A program made the translations under genes and the position numbers. 64,000 nucleotides of DNA from Pseudomonas farsensis. GTDB taxonomy: Bacteria; Pseudomonadota; Gammaproteobacteria; Pseudomonadales; Pseudomonadaceae. This document shows, one piece after another, positions 36,835 to 46,329 of the stretch; the first letter of the stretch is position 1; every line of letters starts with the position of its first letter. The notes below the pieces were generated by a model. The model was not told where the DNA came from and did not search any database. It saw only the letters and a program-made list of their open reading frames with translations. The stretch spans positions 1,436,001 through 1,500,000 of the forward strand of contig NZ_JABWRF020000001.1 of NCBI RefSeq assembly GCF_014268805.2, written 5' to 3'.

Positions 36835-37596
36835 ATGATGGATATAGCCCTGCTTTCGCTGTTCGCCTTCGCCGCTGGCCTGATTGACGCTGCCGTTGGC
36901 GGTGGCGGGCTGATCCAGATCCCTGCGCTGTTCAACGTGCTACCCAGCGCACAGCCTGCGGCCCTGCTTGGCAGCAACAAGCTGGCGTCGGTGTGCGGCA
37001 CGGCGTTTGCGGCGCGCTCGTTCATCCGCAAGGTCAAGCTCGATTGGGGGCTGATCGTGCCGGCGATGCTCAGCGCGTTCGTCATGTCTTTTTTGGGCGC
37101 GGCCACTGTGTCGCTGGTGCCTGCCGGGCTGATGCGCCCGCTGGTGCTGGTGATGATCGTGCTGATGGCGGTGTACACCTTCTGCAAGAAAGACTTCGGT
37201 ACCTTGCACACCCCGCGTGTGGTTGGCCGGCGCGAGCAGTGCCTGGCGGTGCTGATCGGCGGCGCTATCGGCTTTTACGATGGGTTGTTCGGGCCGGGCA
37301 CCGGCAGTTTCCTGATCTTTCTGTTCATCCGCTTTTTCGCCCTGGATTTCCTTCACGCCTCGGCCTCGGCAAAGCTGGTCAACATCGCCACCAACCTGGC
37401 CGCACTGGTGTTCTTCATTCCTTCGGGCAACGTGCTTTGGGCGATAGCCTTGCCCATGGCGGTGTTCAATATTCTCGGGGCGCTTACCGGCACCTGGCTT
37501 GCGGTACGCAAAGGCGCGGGGTTCGTCCGCGGGCTGTTCCTGGTGCTGCTGTGCGTACTGATTGCCAAGCTGACCTGGGACTTGCTGGCCAGTTGA
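36835..37596 (+). CDS. TSUP/TauE-SafE family transporter
   Basis: 253 residues with about eight hydrophobic helices. The two repeated family motifs are present: FAAGLIDAAVGGGGLIQIPALF in the first half and GGAIGFYDGLFGPGTGSFLIF in the second. Such proteins export sulphite, sulphoacetate or related organosulphur anions. Substrate not decidable here; the divergent LysR gene is its probable regulator. Confidence 0.85.
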   Translation: MMDIALLSLFAFAAGLIDAAVGGGGLIQIPALFNVLPSAQPAALLGSNKLASVCGTAFAARSFIRKVKLDWGLIVPAMLSAFVMSFLGAATVSLVPAGLMRPLVLVMIVLMAVYTFCKKDFGTLHTPRVVGRREQCLAVLIGGAIGFYDGLFGPGTGSFLIFLFIRFFALDFLHASASAKLVNIATNLAALVFFIPSGNVLWAIALPMAVFNILGALTGTWLAVRKGAGFVRGLFLVLLCVLIAKLTWDLLAS

Positions 37597-37597
37597 G

Positions 37598-39088
37598 TCA
37601 GCCGCGCTGGCGCAGCCCTTCGGCGTGTTCGATGCGGTTGCGCCCTTGCGCCTTGGCCCGATACAGCGCTTGGTCTGCCTGAGCCAGCAGTACATCCAGC
37701 GGCGGTGATTGGGTGGCGTCTGTGCAGCCGGCCAGGCCAATGCTGACCGTAATCGTCAGTTGCAGCTCGGCCTGGCTGACCCGCAGGTCCTGCACGGCGC
37801 GGCGCACGCGTTCGGCGCTGAACTGGGCAAGCTCCGGGGCAAGGCCTGGCACGATGATGGCAAATTCCTCGCCACCCAGCCGGGCGAACAGCTCGCCCTC
37901 GTGCAACTGTTCTTGCAGGGTGAGCGCAAACTGCTGCAGCACCTGGTCGCCCACCGCGTGGCCGTGCTGGTCGTTGATGTGCTTGAAATGGTCAATGTCG
38001 AGCATCATCAGGGTCAACGGCGCGTGCGGAGTGTGCAGCACGCGGCTATCGAGCAGCGCATTCGCCCGCCGGGTAAAGGCGCTGCGGGTGAGGGCGCCGG
38101 TCAGGTGGTCGATGGTCGCCTGATGCTCAAGGCGCGCCATCAGGCCCCGATTGGCGTGGCTCACGCAGGCAACCACCAACGGGCCGAGCACCAGCATGGC
38201 GATACCCAGGCGCGCCGACATCAGCGTGGTCACCCCAGGTTCGCTCTGCGGCACAATGAAATGCACCAGGTTCTGCGCCACCGCCACGATCAACGTGCTG
38301 CCGGCGATCAGGGTCAGTACCGAGACAAAAAACGGCGAATAGATCAGCGCACACCACAGCAGCGCCGCAATCGGGAAGGCGATGGCGCCAGGCCCGCCGA
38401 AGCCGATGCTCAGCGCCAGTGACAGCAGCAGTACCAACAGCGGCGCCAGGCGAATCGGCTGGGCATTACTGCGGCCCAGCGCTCGTGGGGAGGGCGCGGT
38501 GAGCAGCAGCGGCAACACCAGCACGCTGGTGGAGAACTGCTCGCTGAACCAGGCAAGCCAGGTTGCCCGCACCGATTGCTCGAACCAGGGGGCGGCCACG
38601 ACGCACGCCAGGCTTGCCGCGACCATCGCCCCCGCGCCGCAGGCGGCGAACAGGCACAGGGTGCCATGGGGTGTACGCAGCCGGCGGTGGATGCGCGGCA
38701 GGCGTGACATCAGGTACCAGATACTGACGATTGCGCCGAGGTTGCACAGGTTGAACCACAGCGCCGGCTTCCAACTGCTGCCACAGGCAAAGTCCGCTGC
38801 CACCATGCCCAGGTACACCAGCGCGAAGCCGCCTGTGCTGGCATGGCGCGGGTTGCGCAGCAGTACCCCGGCCAGCACGGCATTGACCGGCCAGAACAGC
38901 GACAGCGATTCGATTGGCCGAGCCAGAATCCCAGCCAAGGTAAGGCCGAAGGTCAGACCGAACAGGGTGAGCAGTGGCAACAGGCGCGAGGGAACGGGAA
39001 ACACCATGGGGTCGACCGGCAGGCTAGAACGAAAATCCCGGAAAACAGCCGCAGGCACTTGGGACGATGTCGCGCCAGTGTGTTTCAT
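37598..39088 (-). CDS. MASE1-GGDEF diguanylate cyclase
   Basis: 496 residues from ATG 39088 (a TTG at 39106 and ATG at 39007 are alternatives; none has a clear ribosome site). An eight-helix MASE1 membrane sensor spans about 35-310 (SLFWPVNAVLAGVLLR, GMVAADFACGSSW) and is followed by a GGDEF domain with DHLTGALTRSAF, DIDHFKHINDQHGHAVGDQ and active-site RLGGEEF. No RxxD inhibitory site. It should make cyclic-di-GMP in response to an unknown membrane signal. Confidence 0.87.
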   Translation of the reverse strand: MKHTGATSSQVPAAVFRDFRSSLPVDPMVFPVPSRLLPLLTLFGLTFGLTLAGILARPIESLSLFWPVNAVLAGVLLRNPRHASTGGFALVYLGMVAADFACGSSWKPALWFNLCNLGAIVSIWYLMSRLPRIHRRLRTPHGTLCLFAACGAGAMVAASLACVVAAPWFEQSVRATWLAWFSEQFSTSVLVLPLLLTAPSPRALGRSNAQPIRLAPLLVLLLSLALSIGFGGPGAIAFPIAALLWCALIYSPFFVSVLTLIAGSTLIVAVAQNLVHFIVPQSEPGVTTLMSARLGIAMLVLGPLVVACVSHANRGLMARLEHQATIDHLTGALTRSAFTRRANALLDSRVLHTPHAPLTLMMLDIDHFKHINDQHGHAVGDQVLQQFALTLQEQLHEGELFARLGGEEFAIIVPGLAPELAQFSAERVRRAVQDLRVSQAELQLTITVSIGLAGCTDATQSPPLDVLLAQADQALYRAKAQGRNRIEHAEGLRQRG

Positions 39089-39124
39089 GTCTGTAATTGA
39101 TGTCAAATCGCCGCAGGGCGCTTG

Positions 39125-40954
39125 TCAGAGCCCGAACACCCACGGCACCATCACCACGGTAACCACCATCACCAGCAGCGTGAATGGCACGCCGACTTTG
39201 ACGAAATCTGCAAAGCGGTACTGGCCAGGCCCCAGCACCAAGGTATTGACCGGGGATGACACCGGCGTCATGAACGCCGCCGAGGCGGCCAGGGCCACGG
39301 TCATGGCGAACGGGTAGGGCGACAGCCCGAGCTGCTGCGCGGTGCTGATTGCCACCGGCGCCATCAACACGGCAGTGGCGGTATTGGAAATGAACAGGCC
39401 AATCACGGCGGTCAGGGCGAACAGGCACGCCAGCATCGCGCTCGGGCCAGCGCCCCCGAGCAGCTCGACCAGCCCGCTGACCACCAGGTCGATACCGCCG
39501 GTCTTCTGCAGCGCCAGGGCAAACGGCAGCATACCGACGATCAACACCAGGCTTGGCCAGTGAATGGCGCGATAGGCGCTGTTCATGTCGATGCACCGCC
39601 CGGCGCCCATCAGCAGGCAGCCGATCAGCGCCGCGACCACGTTGGGCACCACGCCGCTGACCATCAGCCCGACCATCACCGCCAGGCTAAGCAGCGCATA
39701 AGGGGCGCGGGCGCGTGCTGGCGCGACCTGGTCGATTTCGGCTGGCAGGCTCAGTACCAGGAAGTCCCGCGGTTTGGATTGCAGCAGGCGTACCGCCTTC
39801 CACGGCCCGACCACCAGCAAGGTGTCGCCCAGGCGCAGCTTTTCTTCGACCAGTTGCTCCTCGATGGCCTCCTGGTCGCGGCGCAGGCCGACCACGTTAA
39901 GGTCGTAACGGCTGCGAAAGGCCAGCTCCAGGATGCTCTTGCCGATCAGTTGCGAGCCCGGCGGCAGGGACACTTCGGCCATGCCCAGCTCTTGGGACTG
40001 GTCGATGAAATACGCAGCCTTGAAGTGCAAGGGCTCAAGTTGCATGGCCTGGCACAGGCTGCGCAGGTCGTCGCGGTTGGCGAACAGGTCGAGCAGCAGA
40101 ATATCGCCCTGTTGCAGCACCGTGCCGGAATCGGCGGTGATCACCCGGGTGGTGAACTTGTGCTGACGCTCGATGCCGACCACGTTGGCGCCATGGCGGG
40201 TGCGCAGTTCCAGCTCACCCAGGGTGTGGCCGATCAGCGGGGAATGCGGGCGGATGCGCAGGCGCCGTTCACGGCCGTTGAGCTTGTAGTCGAGCACAAG
40301 GTCCAGCAGCGTGCGCCGGGTTTCGGCGCGGCCGTCCTTGCGCACTTCGCCGTTGAGCCAGTGGCGGGTCAGCAGCATGTAGCCGATGCCGAGCACCAGC
40401 ACCACCAGGCCGAACGGGGTAAAGCTGAAAAAGGTAAAGCCGCTTTCGCCGTGGCGCACCAACTCGCTGTGCACCACGACGTTGGGCGGTGTCGCCACCA
40501 GGCTGAGCATGCCGCTGATCAGGCCGGCGAAGCTCAGGGGCATCATCAGCCGGCTGGGCGACAGTTTCATGCGCGCGGCAATGCTCAGCACCACCGGGAT
40601 GAAAATCGCCACCACGCCGGTCGAACTCATCACCGAACCGAGCCCGGCCACCGAAACCATCAGCAACACAATGAGGCGCGCTTCGCTGTTGCCGGCCCGC
40701 TCGCTCATCCAGTCGCCGATGCGCAGGGCAATGCCGGTGCGTACCAAGCCTTCGCCGATCACGAACAAGGCGGCAATCAGTACTACGTTGGGGTCGCTGA
40801 AGCCGGCCAGGGCCTGCTCTACGCTGAGGATGCCGGACAACGGCAGGGCGAGGATCACCAGCAAGGCGACCACGTCCATGCGTGGGCGGTTGATGATGAA
40901 CAGGACGATGACGACGGCCAGCAGGCCAAGGACCCAGAGCAACTCATGGTTCAT
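39125..40954 (-). CDS. SLC13/DASS-type permease with TrkA-C domains
   Basis: 609 residues from ATG 40954; upstream residues of the open frame (to 41059) are Cys/Arg-rich and not membrane-like. Two membrane halves (about 5-175 and 395-609) flank two TrkA-C (RCK-C) domains (about 210-290 and 300-375: [23 protein letters not shown] and [22 protein letters not shown]). The [14 protein letters not shown] segment is the sodium/anion SLC13 signature. Such proteins take up sulphate or dicarboxylates; the RCK-C pair suggests ligand gating. Confidence 0.85.
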   Translation of the reverse strand: MNHELLWVLGLLAVVIVLFIINRPRMDVVALLVILALPLSGILSVEQALAGFSDPNVVLIAALFVIGEGLVRTGIALRIGDWMSERAGNSEARLIVLLMVSVAGLGSVMSSTGVVAIFIPVVLSIAARMKLSPSRLMMPLSFAGLISGMLSLVATPPNVVVHSELVRHGESGFTFFSFTPFGLVVLVLGIGYMLLTRHWLNGEVRKDGRAETRRTLLDLVLDYKLNGRERRLRIRPHSPLIGHTLGELELRTRHGANVVGIERQHKFTTRVITADSGTVLQQGDILLLDLFANRDDLRSLCQAMQLEPLHFKAAYFIDQSQELGMAEVSLPPGSQLIGKSILELAFRSRYDLNVVGLRRDQEAIEEQLVEEKLRLGDTLLVVGPWKAVRLLQSKPRDFLVLSLPAEIDQVAPARARAPYALLSLAVMVGLMVSGVVPNVVAALIGCLLMGAGRCIDMNSAYRAIHWPSLVLIVGMLPFALALQKTGGIDLVVSGLVELLGGAGPSAMLACLFALTAVIGLFISNTATAVLMAPVAISTAQQLGLSPYPFAMTVALAASAAFMTPVSSPVNTLVLGPGQYRFADFVKVGVPFTLLVMVVTVVMVPWVFGL

Positions 40955-41097
40955 GGGGAGGGGGTGTTCCTTCACACAGGGGCACGAACGGCAGTTGCAC
41001 CAGTGTGGCAGCTTGCGCGACAAACGTCGTTGACGTGCTGCAATGTTTTTGTGCGCCAAGCGACCGCGGGCAAGCCCCGCAGTCGTGGCGTGACTTG

Positions 41098-41490
41098 TCA
41101 GTGGCGGTGGCGACGCTTGTGTTTCTTGCTCTTGCCGCTGTCGCCCATGTGGTTGCCGATTGCGCCACCGGCCGCACCGCCCAGGCCTGCGCCGATGGTC
41201 GAGCCGTTGCTGCCGCCCAGCTTGCCGCCCAGCAGCGAGCCGCCTGCCGAACCCAGCCCGCCGCCGAGGGCCGCTTCGGTGCGGTTGCCCTTGCGCGCGC
41301 CCACGGCGCTGCCGGCTGCACCACCCAGACCCGCGCCGATGGCAGCACCGGTGCTGCCGCCGATCTGCTGGCCGACCACGTTGCCCAGGGCGCCGCCGAG
41401 GCCGCCGCCAATTGCTGCAGTGCCGTCACCGGCAAAGGCACCCTGGCACAGCAGCAGGCCGAGGGCGAGGGAGGGCAGAGTCAGACGCAT
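41098..41490 (-). CDS. Glycine-zipper envelope protein with His/Arg/Lys tail
   Basis: 130 residues from ATG 41490 (ATG 41505 possible). A signal peptide ends GAFAG, and the body is a run of GxxxG zippers ([26 protein letters not shown] and similar, at least five units), expected to pack in or along a membrane. The last ~12 residues are [13 protein letters not shown] and strongly basic. The next gene on the same strand (41558-41740, upstream in transcription) encodes a His-rich lipoprotein, an interesting pairing. Confidence 0.72.
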   Translation of the reverse strand: MRLTLPSLALGLLLCQGAFAGDGTAAIGGGLGGALGNVVGQQIGGSTGAAIGAGLGGAAGSAVGARKGNRTEAALGGGLGSAGGSLLGGKLGGSNGSTIGAGLGGAAGGAIGNHMGDSGKSKKHKRRHRH

Positions 41491-41557
41491 GTTGTGAAAC
41501 CTCAAGTCAGGGAAGGTGCCGCGCTATAAAGCGGCCAGTCAGGCAGTGAAAGACGCG

Positions 41558-41740
41558 TTAGCGGTAGCCGCGGTCACGGTACTGGCGATTGTCGTCATCA
41601 CGGTCACGGTCATGGCGCGAAGAGTGGCGGTGATCGCGATCACGCCAGCCGTCATCGCGGTCATGGTGATGGTGGTGAGAGCAACCGCCGAGCAGCAGCA
41701 TGGCGGCGATCAGAGAAACGCTGGCGATACGTGGAAACAT
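41558..41740 (-). CDS. Tiny lipoprotein with five histidines after the lipidated cysteine
   Basis: 60 residues. The signal MFPRIASVSLIAAMLLLGGC is a clear lipobox (LLGGC, Cys20). The mature protein starts C-S-H-H-H-H-H-D and continues as Asp/Arg/His repeats (RDDGWRDRDHRHSSRHDRD) to a Gln/Tyr-rich end. The composition suggests metal binding near the membrane or a disordered charged linker; no homologous domain is known to me. Transcribed toward the glycine-zipper gene, 67 bp away. Confidence 0.7.
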   Translation of the reverse strand: MFPRIASVSLIAAMLLLGGCSHHHHHDRDDGWRDRDHRHSSRHDRDRDDDNRQYRDRGYR

Positions 41741-41960
41741 TGGCTAGGTCCATGATCGGTAACGGTTTACCGGGCAGTTTCTAGGACCTGAGACGTTCAT
41801 TTTGGTTCTCTGTTGCGCAAAATATTGCCGTGCTTTTGACCGTTGCCGGGTTTGATAGCTGCTGTTCTGTCCCGCTGGGCCATGGCTGCCTGCGGACATG
41901 CGCCCTAGACTTGCTCTCAGGCTGCAACCAAGACGGCCACTGCCTGCACGGTGAATCACG

Positions 41961-43121
41961 ATGATCGCCCATACCCCGACGCTGTTCGCCGCTGTTGCCC
42001 TGGTTGCGACCATCCTGGCTTTTTGCCTGTTGCTGGTCGGCCAGCTCAACCGCCGCGACAACTTGCTGTTGACCGGCTGCGGGCTGCTCGCCCACGCCTT
42101 GGCCTATGTCTGCTACACGCTGTACGACCACGCGCCACTGTGGCTGACCTACCTTGCCGGCAACAGCCTGTTATCACTGGCGCTGGCGTTCTATTCGGCC
42201 AGCCTGTTCCGCTTGCGCGAGCAGCCTGTGCCGTGGCGCCTAGTGTTTGCCATCCCGCTCTGCATGCTGCTGGGGTTGAGCCTGTTGCTCGATACCCTCG
42301 AGCCGCGCATGTTGTTGGCAACCCTGGTGCTGATGCTGCAATGCGCCTTGTTGCTAGTGTGGGCGCAGCGCCATGCCGAGCGGCCAGGGCGTGCGCACCT
42401 GTTGGTGTCGATCGGCGCGGGTATCAGCCTGATCGGGCTCGGTATGCGGGTGGTGGCGGTGCTTGCAGGCGGCGCGGGCGAAATGCGCTACGACATCAGC
42501 AACCTCAAGCAAACGGTTTCGGTCAGTATCGGCACAGTCACGGTGATGATGTTCTCCATCGGCCTGGTGCTGATGGCCAAGGAGCGCAGCGAAGCGCGGC
42601 TGCAACACCTGGCGCTGCACGATGTGCTGACCGGCACCTATAACCGTCGGGCCATTCTGGATAATTTTGCCCAGGCGCTGGAGCAGGCACGCAGCGCCCA
42701 GGCGAGCCTTGCGCTGGCGATGATCGATATCGACCACTTCAAGCGCATCAACGATATGCATGGCCATCTGGCGGGTGATGAGGTGCTGTGCCACTGCGTT
42801 CGCCAATTGCAGCAGCAACTGCGGCTCCAAGACCAGCTGGGGCGCTATGGCGGCGAAGAGTTTCTGGTGTTGCTGCCCGGTGTACCACTGGCGCAGGCAC
42901 TGGATACGTTGCAACGCATGCGCGAGGCCATTGCGGCCGACCCTGCGCACTTTGCCGGCCGTGAAATCGGCCTGCGCTTCAGTGTCGGGCTTTGGTGCGC
43001 GGTGCCTGGGCCTGCAGACACCGTCGCCAGTGTGCTGGCCCAGGCCGACGCTGCGCTTTATCAGGCCAAGGCCGGTGGGCGCAACGCGGTGCGGCTGGTG
43101 GCCCTGGCGGGCGCCGGTTGA
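41961..43121 (+). CDS. Membrane GGDEF diguanylate cyclase
   Basis: 386 residues. About six or seven hydrophobic helices fill residues 5-205, then a short coiled linker and a GGDEF domain (LHDVLTGTYNRRAILDNF, DIDHFKRINDMHGHLAGDE, active site RYGGEEF). No RxxD inhibitory site precedes the active site. It ends at 43121, immediately beside the convergent RcnB-like gene. Signal unknown. Confidence 0.87.
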   Translation: MIAHTPTLFAAVALVATILAFCLLLVGQLNRRDNLLLTGCGLLAHALAYVCYTLYDHAPLWLTYLAGNSLLSLALAFYSASLFRLREQPVPWRLVFAIPLCMLLGLSLLLDTLEPRMLLATLVLMLQCALLLVWAQRHAERPGRAHLLVSIGAGISLIGLGMRVVAVLAGGAGEMRYDISNLKQTVSVSIGTVTVMMFSIGLVLMAKERSEARLQHLALHDVLTGTYNRRAILDNFAQALEQARSAQASLALAMIDIDHFKRINDMHGHLAGDEVLCHCVRQLQQQLRLQDQLGRYGGEEFLVLLPGVPLAQALDTLQRMREAIAADPAHFAGREIGLRFSVGLWCAVPGPADTVASVLAQADAALYQAKAGGRNAVRLVALAGAG

Positions 43122-43418
43122 TCAGGACCCAGGCTGGATTGCCAGCACTACGCCATTGGTGATCTGCACCAGCACATACTGTTTGCCCATGAGCACCCAG
43201 TGGCTTTCTTTCTCAGGAGCCGGCAGGCCCTTGGCGCGCCAGTCCTTGATGGCCTTGTCCTCACGCTTGTACTCGTCGGGCGCCTTGTCGCCGACTTTCA
43301 GCTCCCGGTTGTGGGTTTCCGGGGCCTGGACGCTTTCCTGCTTTGACTCGGCAGCCGTGGCGGCGAGGGGCAGGGCGCTGGTGAGCAGCAGGGCGCAGAA
43401 CAGGGGGCGAAGGTTCAT
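43122..43418 (-). CDS. RcnB-family periplasmic protein
   Basis: 98 residues with a signal peptide ending ATAAE. The C-terminal half follows the RcnB pattern (DEYKREDKAIKDWRAKGLPAPEKESHWVLMGKQYVLVQITNGVVLAI: aromatic Y, W, then a G-L-P bend and YVLVQ-G). E. coli RcnB affects nickel/cobalt balance; many family members have no known role and there is no metal transporter nearby. Confidence 0.72.
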   Translation of the reverse strand: MNLRPLFCALLLTSALPLAATAAESKQESVQAPETHNRELKVGDKAPDEYKREDKAIKDWRAKGLPAPEKESHWVLMGKQYVLVQITNGVVLAIQPGS

Positions 43419-43535
43419 GGAGTGTCCTCAGGTTATCTACGGTGTCTTGTTCTGCGACAACGGCTTGGGGCGCAGAATTCACTCTGCTACTCAGCAATGC
43501 TAGAGTCGCGTTCTTTTTTGCCCCGAGGATGGAAC

Positions 43536-43886
43536 ATGCGAGCGATTCTGCCGATGACTGTGGCGCTGCTGTTGGTGGGTTGCGCATCGTCAACCATGGA
43601 AGCGGCGCGCAACGGCGCACCGACCGCGCAGTTGGCCTCGCACAAGGCCCCGGACCTGGTCGCCCAGTGCATCCAGTTCAGCTGGCAGGAAGAGCGGGCC
43701 TTTGGCGTGGACGCCAGCGGCTACCTGCAAGCGCGTAAAACCGGAGGCTTCACGGTATACACCCGCGAAGCCGAGTCGTTCGTCGATGTTTACGCCCAGG
43801 CCGGCGGTACGCGGGTGGACTACTACGCGCAGAAAGACGACCAGGTGGCCCTGCAGCGCAAGGCGGCAGCGGCTACGTGCCTGTAG
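43536..43886 (+). CDS. Small predicted lipoprotein
   Basis: 116 residues from ATG 43536 with CGAGGA upstream. Signal ending LLVGC (Cys16). The rest has two further cysteines (VAQCIQF and the penultimate Cys, TCL) and a beta-like FTVYTREAESFVDVY segment. No family named. Ends 3 bp from the convergent SDR gene. Confidence 0.7.
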   Translation: MRAILPMTVALLLVGCASSTMEAARNGAPTAQLASHKAPDLVAQCIQFSWQEERAFGVDASGYLQARKTGGFTVYTREAESFVDVYAQAGGTRVDYYAQKDDQVALQRKAAAATCL

Positions 43887-43889
43887 CGC

Positions 43890-44657
43890 TCAGGACAGGA
43901 AGCCGCCATCGACATTGAGCGCAGTGCCGGTGGTATAGCTGGAGGCTGCGCTGGCCAGGTACAGCACCGCACCTGCCATTTCGCCAGGCTGCGCCACGCG
44001 CTTGAGCGGGATTTGCTGCAGGGCGGTGTTGAGAATGGCGTCGTTCTTGACCAAGGCCGAGGCGAACTTGGTGTCGGTCAGGCCCGGCAGCAGGGCGTTG
44101 CAGCGGATACCAAACTGCGCGCATTCCTTGGCGAACACCTTGGTCATGTTGATCACCGCCGCCTTGGTGATCGAATAAACGCCCTGAAACACACCCGGTG
44201 ACACGCCGTTGATCGACGCCACGTTGATGATGCTGCCGCCGCCATGCTCGCGCATCAGCTTGCCGGCCTCCACCGACATGAAGAAGTAACCGCGAATATT
44301 CACATCCACGGTCTTCTGGAACGCCCCAAGGTCGGTGTCCAGCACATTGCAGAATTGCGGGTTGGTGGCGGCGTTGTTGACCAGGATATCCAGGCGCCCG
44401 AACTGTTCGCGAATGTTGGCGAACACCTGGCCAATCTGCTCCATTTCACCAATATGGCAGGCTACTGCAGTGGCCTTGCCCCCGGCCGCGATAATTGCAT
44501 CGGCCACCGGCTGGCAGCCGTCGAGCTTGCGGCTGGAGACGATCACATGGGCGCCTTGCTGGGCCAGCAGGTGGGCGATGGCCTCGCCGATGCCGCGGCT
44601 GGCACCGGAAACGAAGGCAATTTTGCCGTCGAGGTCGAACAGCTGGGTCTTGGACAT
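43890..44657 (-). CDS. Short-chain dehydrogenase/reductase with intact active site
   Basis: 255 residues. SGASRGIG cofactor loop (18-25), NNAAT, catalytic Ser in NVASING, Tyr/Lys in YSITKAA, and a LNVDGG C-terminus. It is the last gene of a minus-strand run with a phosphotransferase gene 33 bp upstream. The set (phosphotransferase, SDR, SCP2, histidine phosphatase) looks like acyl-CoA or lipid metabolism, but no substrate can be named. Confidence 0.88.
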   Translation of the reverse strand: MSKTQLFDLDGKIAFVSGASRGIGEAIAHLLAQQGAHVIVSSRKLDGCQPVADAIIAAGGKATAVACHIGEMEQIGQVFANIREQFGRLDILVNNAATNPQFCNVLDTDLGAFQKTVDVNIRGYFFMSVEAGKLMREHGGGSIINVASINGVSPGVFQGVYSITKAAVINMTKVFAKECAQFGIRCNALLPGLTDTKFASALVKNDAILNTALQQIPLKRVAQPGEMAGAVLYLASAASSYTTGTALNVDGGFLS

Positions 44658-44690
44658 GCCGGTTTTCCTTATGGTCGGGCGTTGCCAGGG

Positions 44691-45758
44691 TTACAGGGGA
44701 GACCTGCCGATCAGTTGCAGGCTCATCTGTTCAAGCAAGCGGTTCATCTGGATGAACTGGGCAAAGCGCTTGTCCTGTGTCTGGCCGTGGAAGAAACGGT
44801 AGTAGATTTGCTGCACGATGCCGGCCAGGCGAAACAGCCCGTAGCAGTAATAAAAGTCGAAGTTGTCGATGTGGATGCCGGCACATTCTGCGTAATGGTC
44901 GACGAATTGCCGGCGGCTCAGCATGCCGGGAGCATTGCTCGGTTGGCGGCGCATCAATTGCACCGGGGCCGGGTCGCCCGCCTCGATCCAGTAGGCCAGG
45001 CTATTGCCCAGGTCCATCAGCGGGTCGCCCAGGGTGGCCATCTCCCAATCCAGTACGCCGATGATGCGCATCGGGTTGGCGCTGTCGAGGATGACATTGT
45101 CGAAGCGGTAATCGTTGTGCACGATGGCCGGGCGCGGGTGATCGGCGGGCATCTTGTCGTGCAGCCAGGTGATTACCTGCTGCCAGTGCGGGGCATCAGG
45201 GGTCAGGGCTTTTTCGTAGCGTGCGCTCCAGCCTTCGATCTGGCGCTGCACATAGCCCTCGGGTTTGCCAAGATCGGCCAGCCCGCACGCGTTGTAGTCC
45301 ACTTGGTGCAGCTCGACCATGCGCTCGATGAAGCTCTTGCACAGGGCTTCGGTGCGGCTGGCGTCCAGGTCAAGCTCAGCGGGTATGTCCGAGCGCAGGA
45401 TGATGCCCTTGACCCGCTCCATGACATAGAACTCGCTGCCGATCAGGCTGGCGTCGGTGCAGTGGGCATACGCCTTGGGGCAGTACGGGAAGCCGTCGTT
45501 GAGCTGGGTAAGAATGCGAAACTCGCGGCCCATGTCGTGGGCCGACTTGGCCTTTTGCCCGAACGGTGGGCGGCGCAGCACGAATTCCTTGCCGGGGTAG
45601 GTCACCAGGTACGTCAGGTTGGAGGCGCCGCCCGGGAACTGGCTGACGGCCGGGTTGCCGATCAAGCCCGGAATGTGAGCTTTGAGGTAAGGGTCGATGA
45701 CACTGGCATCAAGCTCCTCGCCGGGGCGCACCTGGGTGGACTGGTCGGTCAGCGTCAT
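44691..45758 (-). CDS. Phosphotransferase-family kinase (APH fold, ACAD10/11-like)
   Basis: 355 residues. Kinase-like motifs are visible: SNLTYLV nucleotide loop (about 46-52), AIVHNDYRFDNVIL (catalytic HxDxxxxN) and VLDWEMATLGDPLMDLG (Mg-binding D). It resembles the aminoglycoside-phosphotransferase domain of acyl-CoA dehydrogenases ACAD10/11, which phosphorylate 4-hydroxyacyl-CoA in beta-oxidation. Tight spacing to the SDR gene supports a joint pathway. Confidence 0.85.
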   Translation of the reverse strand: MTLTDQSTQVRPGEELDASVIDPYLKAHIPGLIGNPAVSQFPGGASNLTYLVTYPGKEFVLRRPPFGQKAKSAHDMGREFRILTQLNDGFPYCPKAYAHCTDASLIGSEFYVMERVKGIILRSDIPAELDLDASRTEALCKSFIERMVELHQVDYNACGLADLGKPEGYVQRQIEGWSARYEKALTPDAPHWQQVITWLHDKMPADHPRPAIVHNDYRFDNVILDSANPMRIIGVLDWEMATLGDPLMDLGNSLAYWIEAGDPAPVQLMRRQPSNAPGMLSRRQFVDHYAECAGIHIDNFDFYYCYGLFRLAGIVQQIYYRFFHGQTQDKRFAQFIQMNRLLEQMSLQLIGRSPL

Positions 45759-45908
45759 GCGGTTTCCTTATGGGCCAGGGCGGAGACTATTGGTTAATCT
45801 AATTTCCCGTCGTTATTGGTACAAGCGTGCCAGGCGTATATAGGCTCGGGTGTTGCCGAGCGATCACTGGGCTTGATAACCGCATAACCACAGGCCAGGC
45901 GAAAAAAA

Positions 45909-45931
45909 ACCGAAGCGCATCAGGCTTCGGT
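45909..45931. terminator. Bidirectional Rho-independent terminator
   Basis: ACCGAAGC (45909-45916) pairs with GCTTCGGT (45924-45931) around a 7-nt loop, with A-tract before and T-tract after, so it can stop transcription in both directions. It lies between the SCP2 gene and the phosphotransferase gene, making these separate minus-strand units. Confidence 0.85.
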
Positions 45932-45956
45932 TTTTTGGTGGCGGTGACTGCGTCGA

Positions 45957-46274
45957 TCAGGACGGGAACAGTTCGCTGAGTTTCATCGACAGCATCATGT
46001 CGCCTTCAACACGCAGCTTGCCGCCCATGAACGCTTGCATGCCATCGGTTTCACCGCTGACGATGCCTTTGAGGGTTTCGCTGTCCATGACCAAGGTGCA
46101 GTTGGCGTCTGGGTTCTCGCCTTCTTGCAGGTCGCAGGTGCCGTCCTTGACGATCAGCGCGTACTGCTTGTCTTCATCGGTGATGTTGAAGCCGAACACC
46201 AGGTCCAGGCCAGCAGCGGCGGATGGGTTGAACTTCTCTTGCATCTTTTTCACGGCATCGGCGACGGAGGTCAT
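45957..46274 (-). CDS. SCP2 sterol-carrier domain protein
   Basis: 105 residues, a single SCP2 domain. Typical elements are LDLVFGFNITDEDKQYALIVKDGTC, TLVMDSETLKGIVSGETDGMQAFMGGKLRVEGDMMLSMKLSELFP. Such proteins bind acyl-CoA or lipids in a hydrophobic tunnel in the cytoplasm. It follows a histidine phosphatase gene by 55 bp and precedes a strong terminator. Confidence 0.9.
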   Translation of the reverse strand: MTSVADAVKKMQEKFNPSAAAGLDLVFGFNITDEDKQYALIVKDGTCDLQEGENPDANCTLVMDSETLKGIVSGETDGMQAFMGGKLRVEGDMMLSMKLSELFPS

Positions 46275-46329
46275 GGTGTATTCCTTATTAAGTGATTTTT
46301 GTGTCCCGGGGGGACTAAACAGGCCGGGC

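Noticed and set aside
39560..41497. 645-codon open frame on the plus strand
   Set aside because: It is antisense to the SLC13-type permease and the glycine-zipper gene. GC-rich coding strands make long antisense frames; the composition (Gln/His/Ala-rich) is not protein-like.
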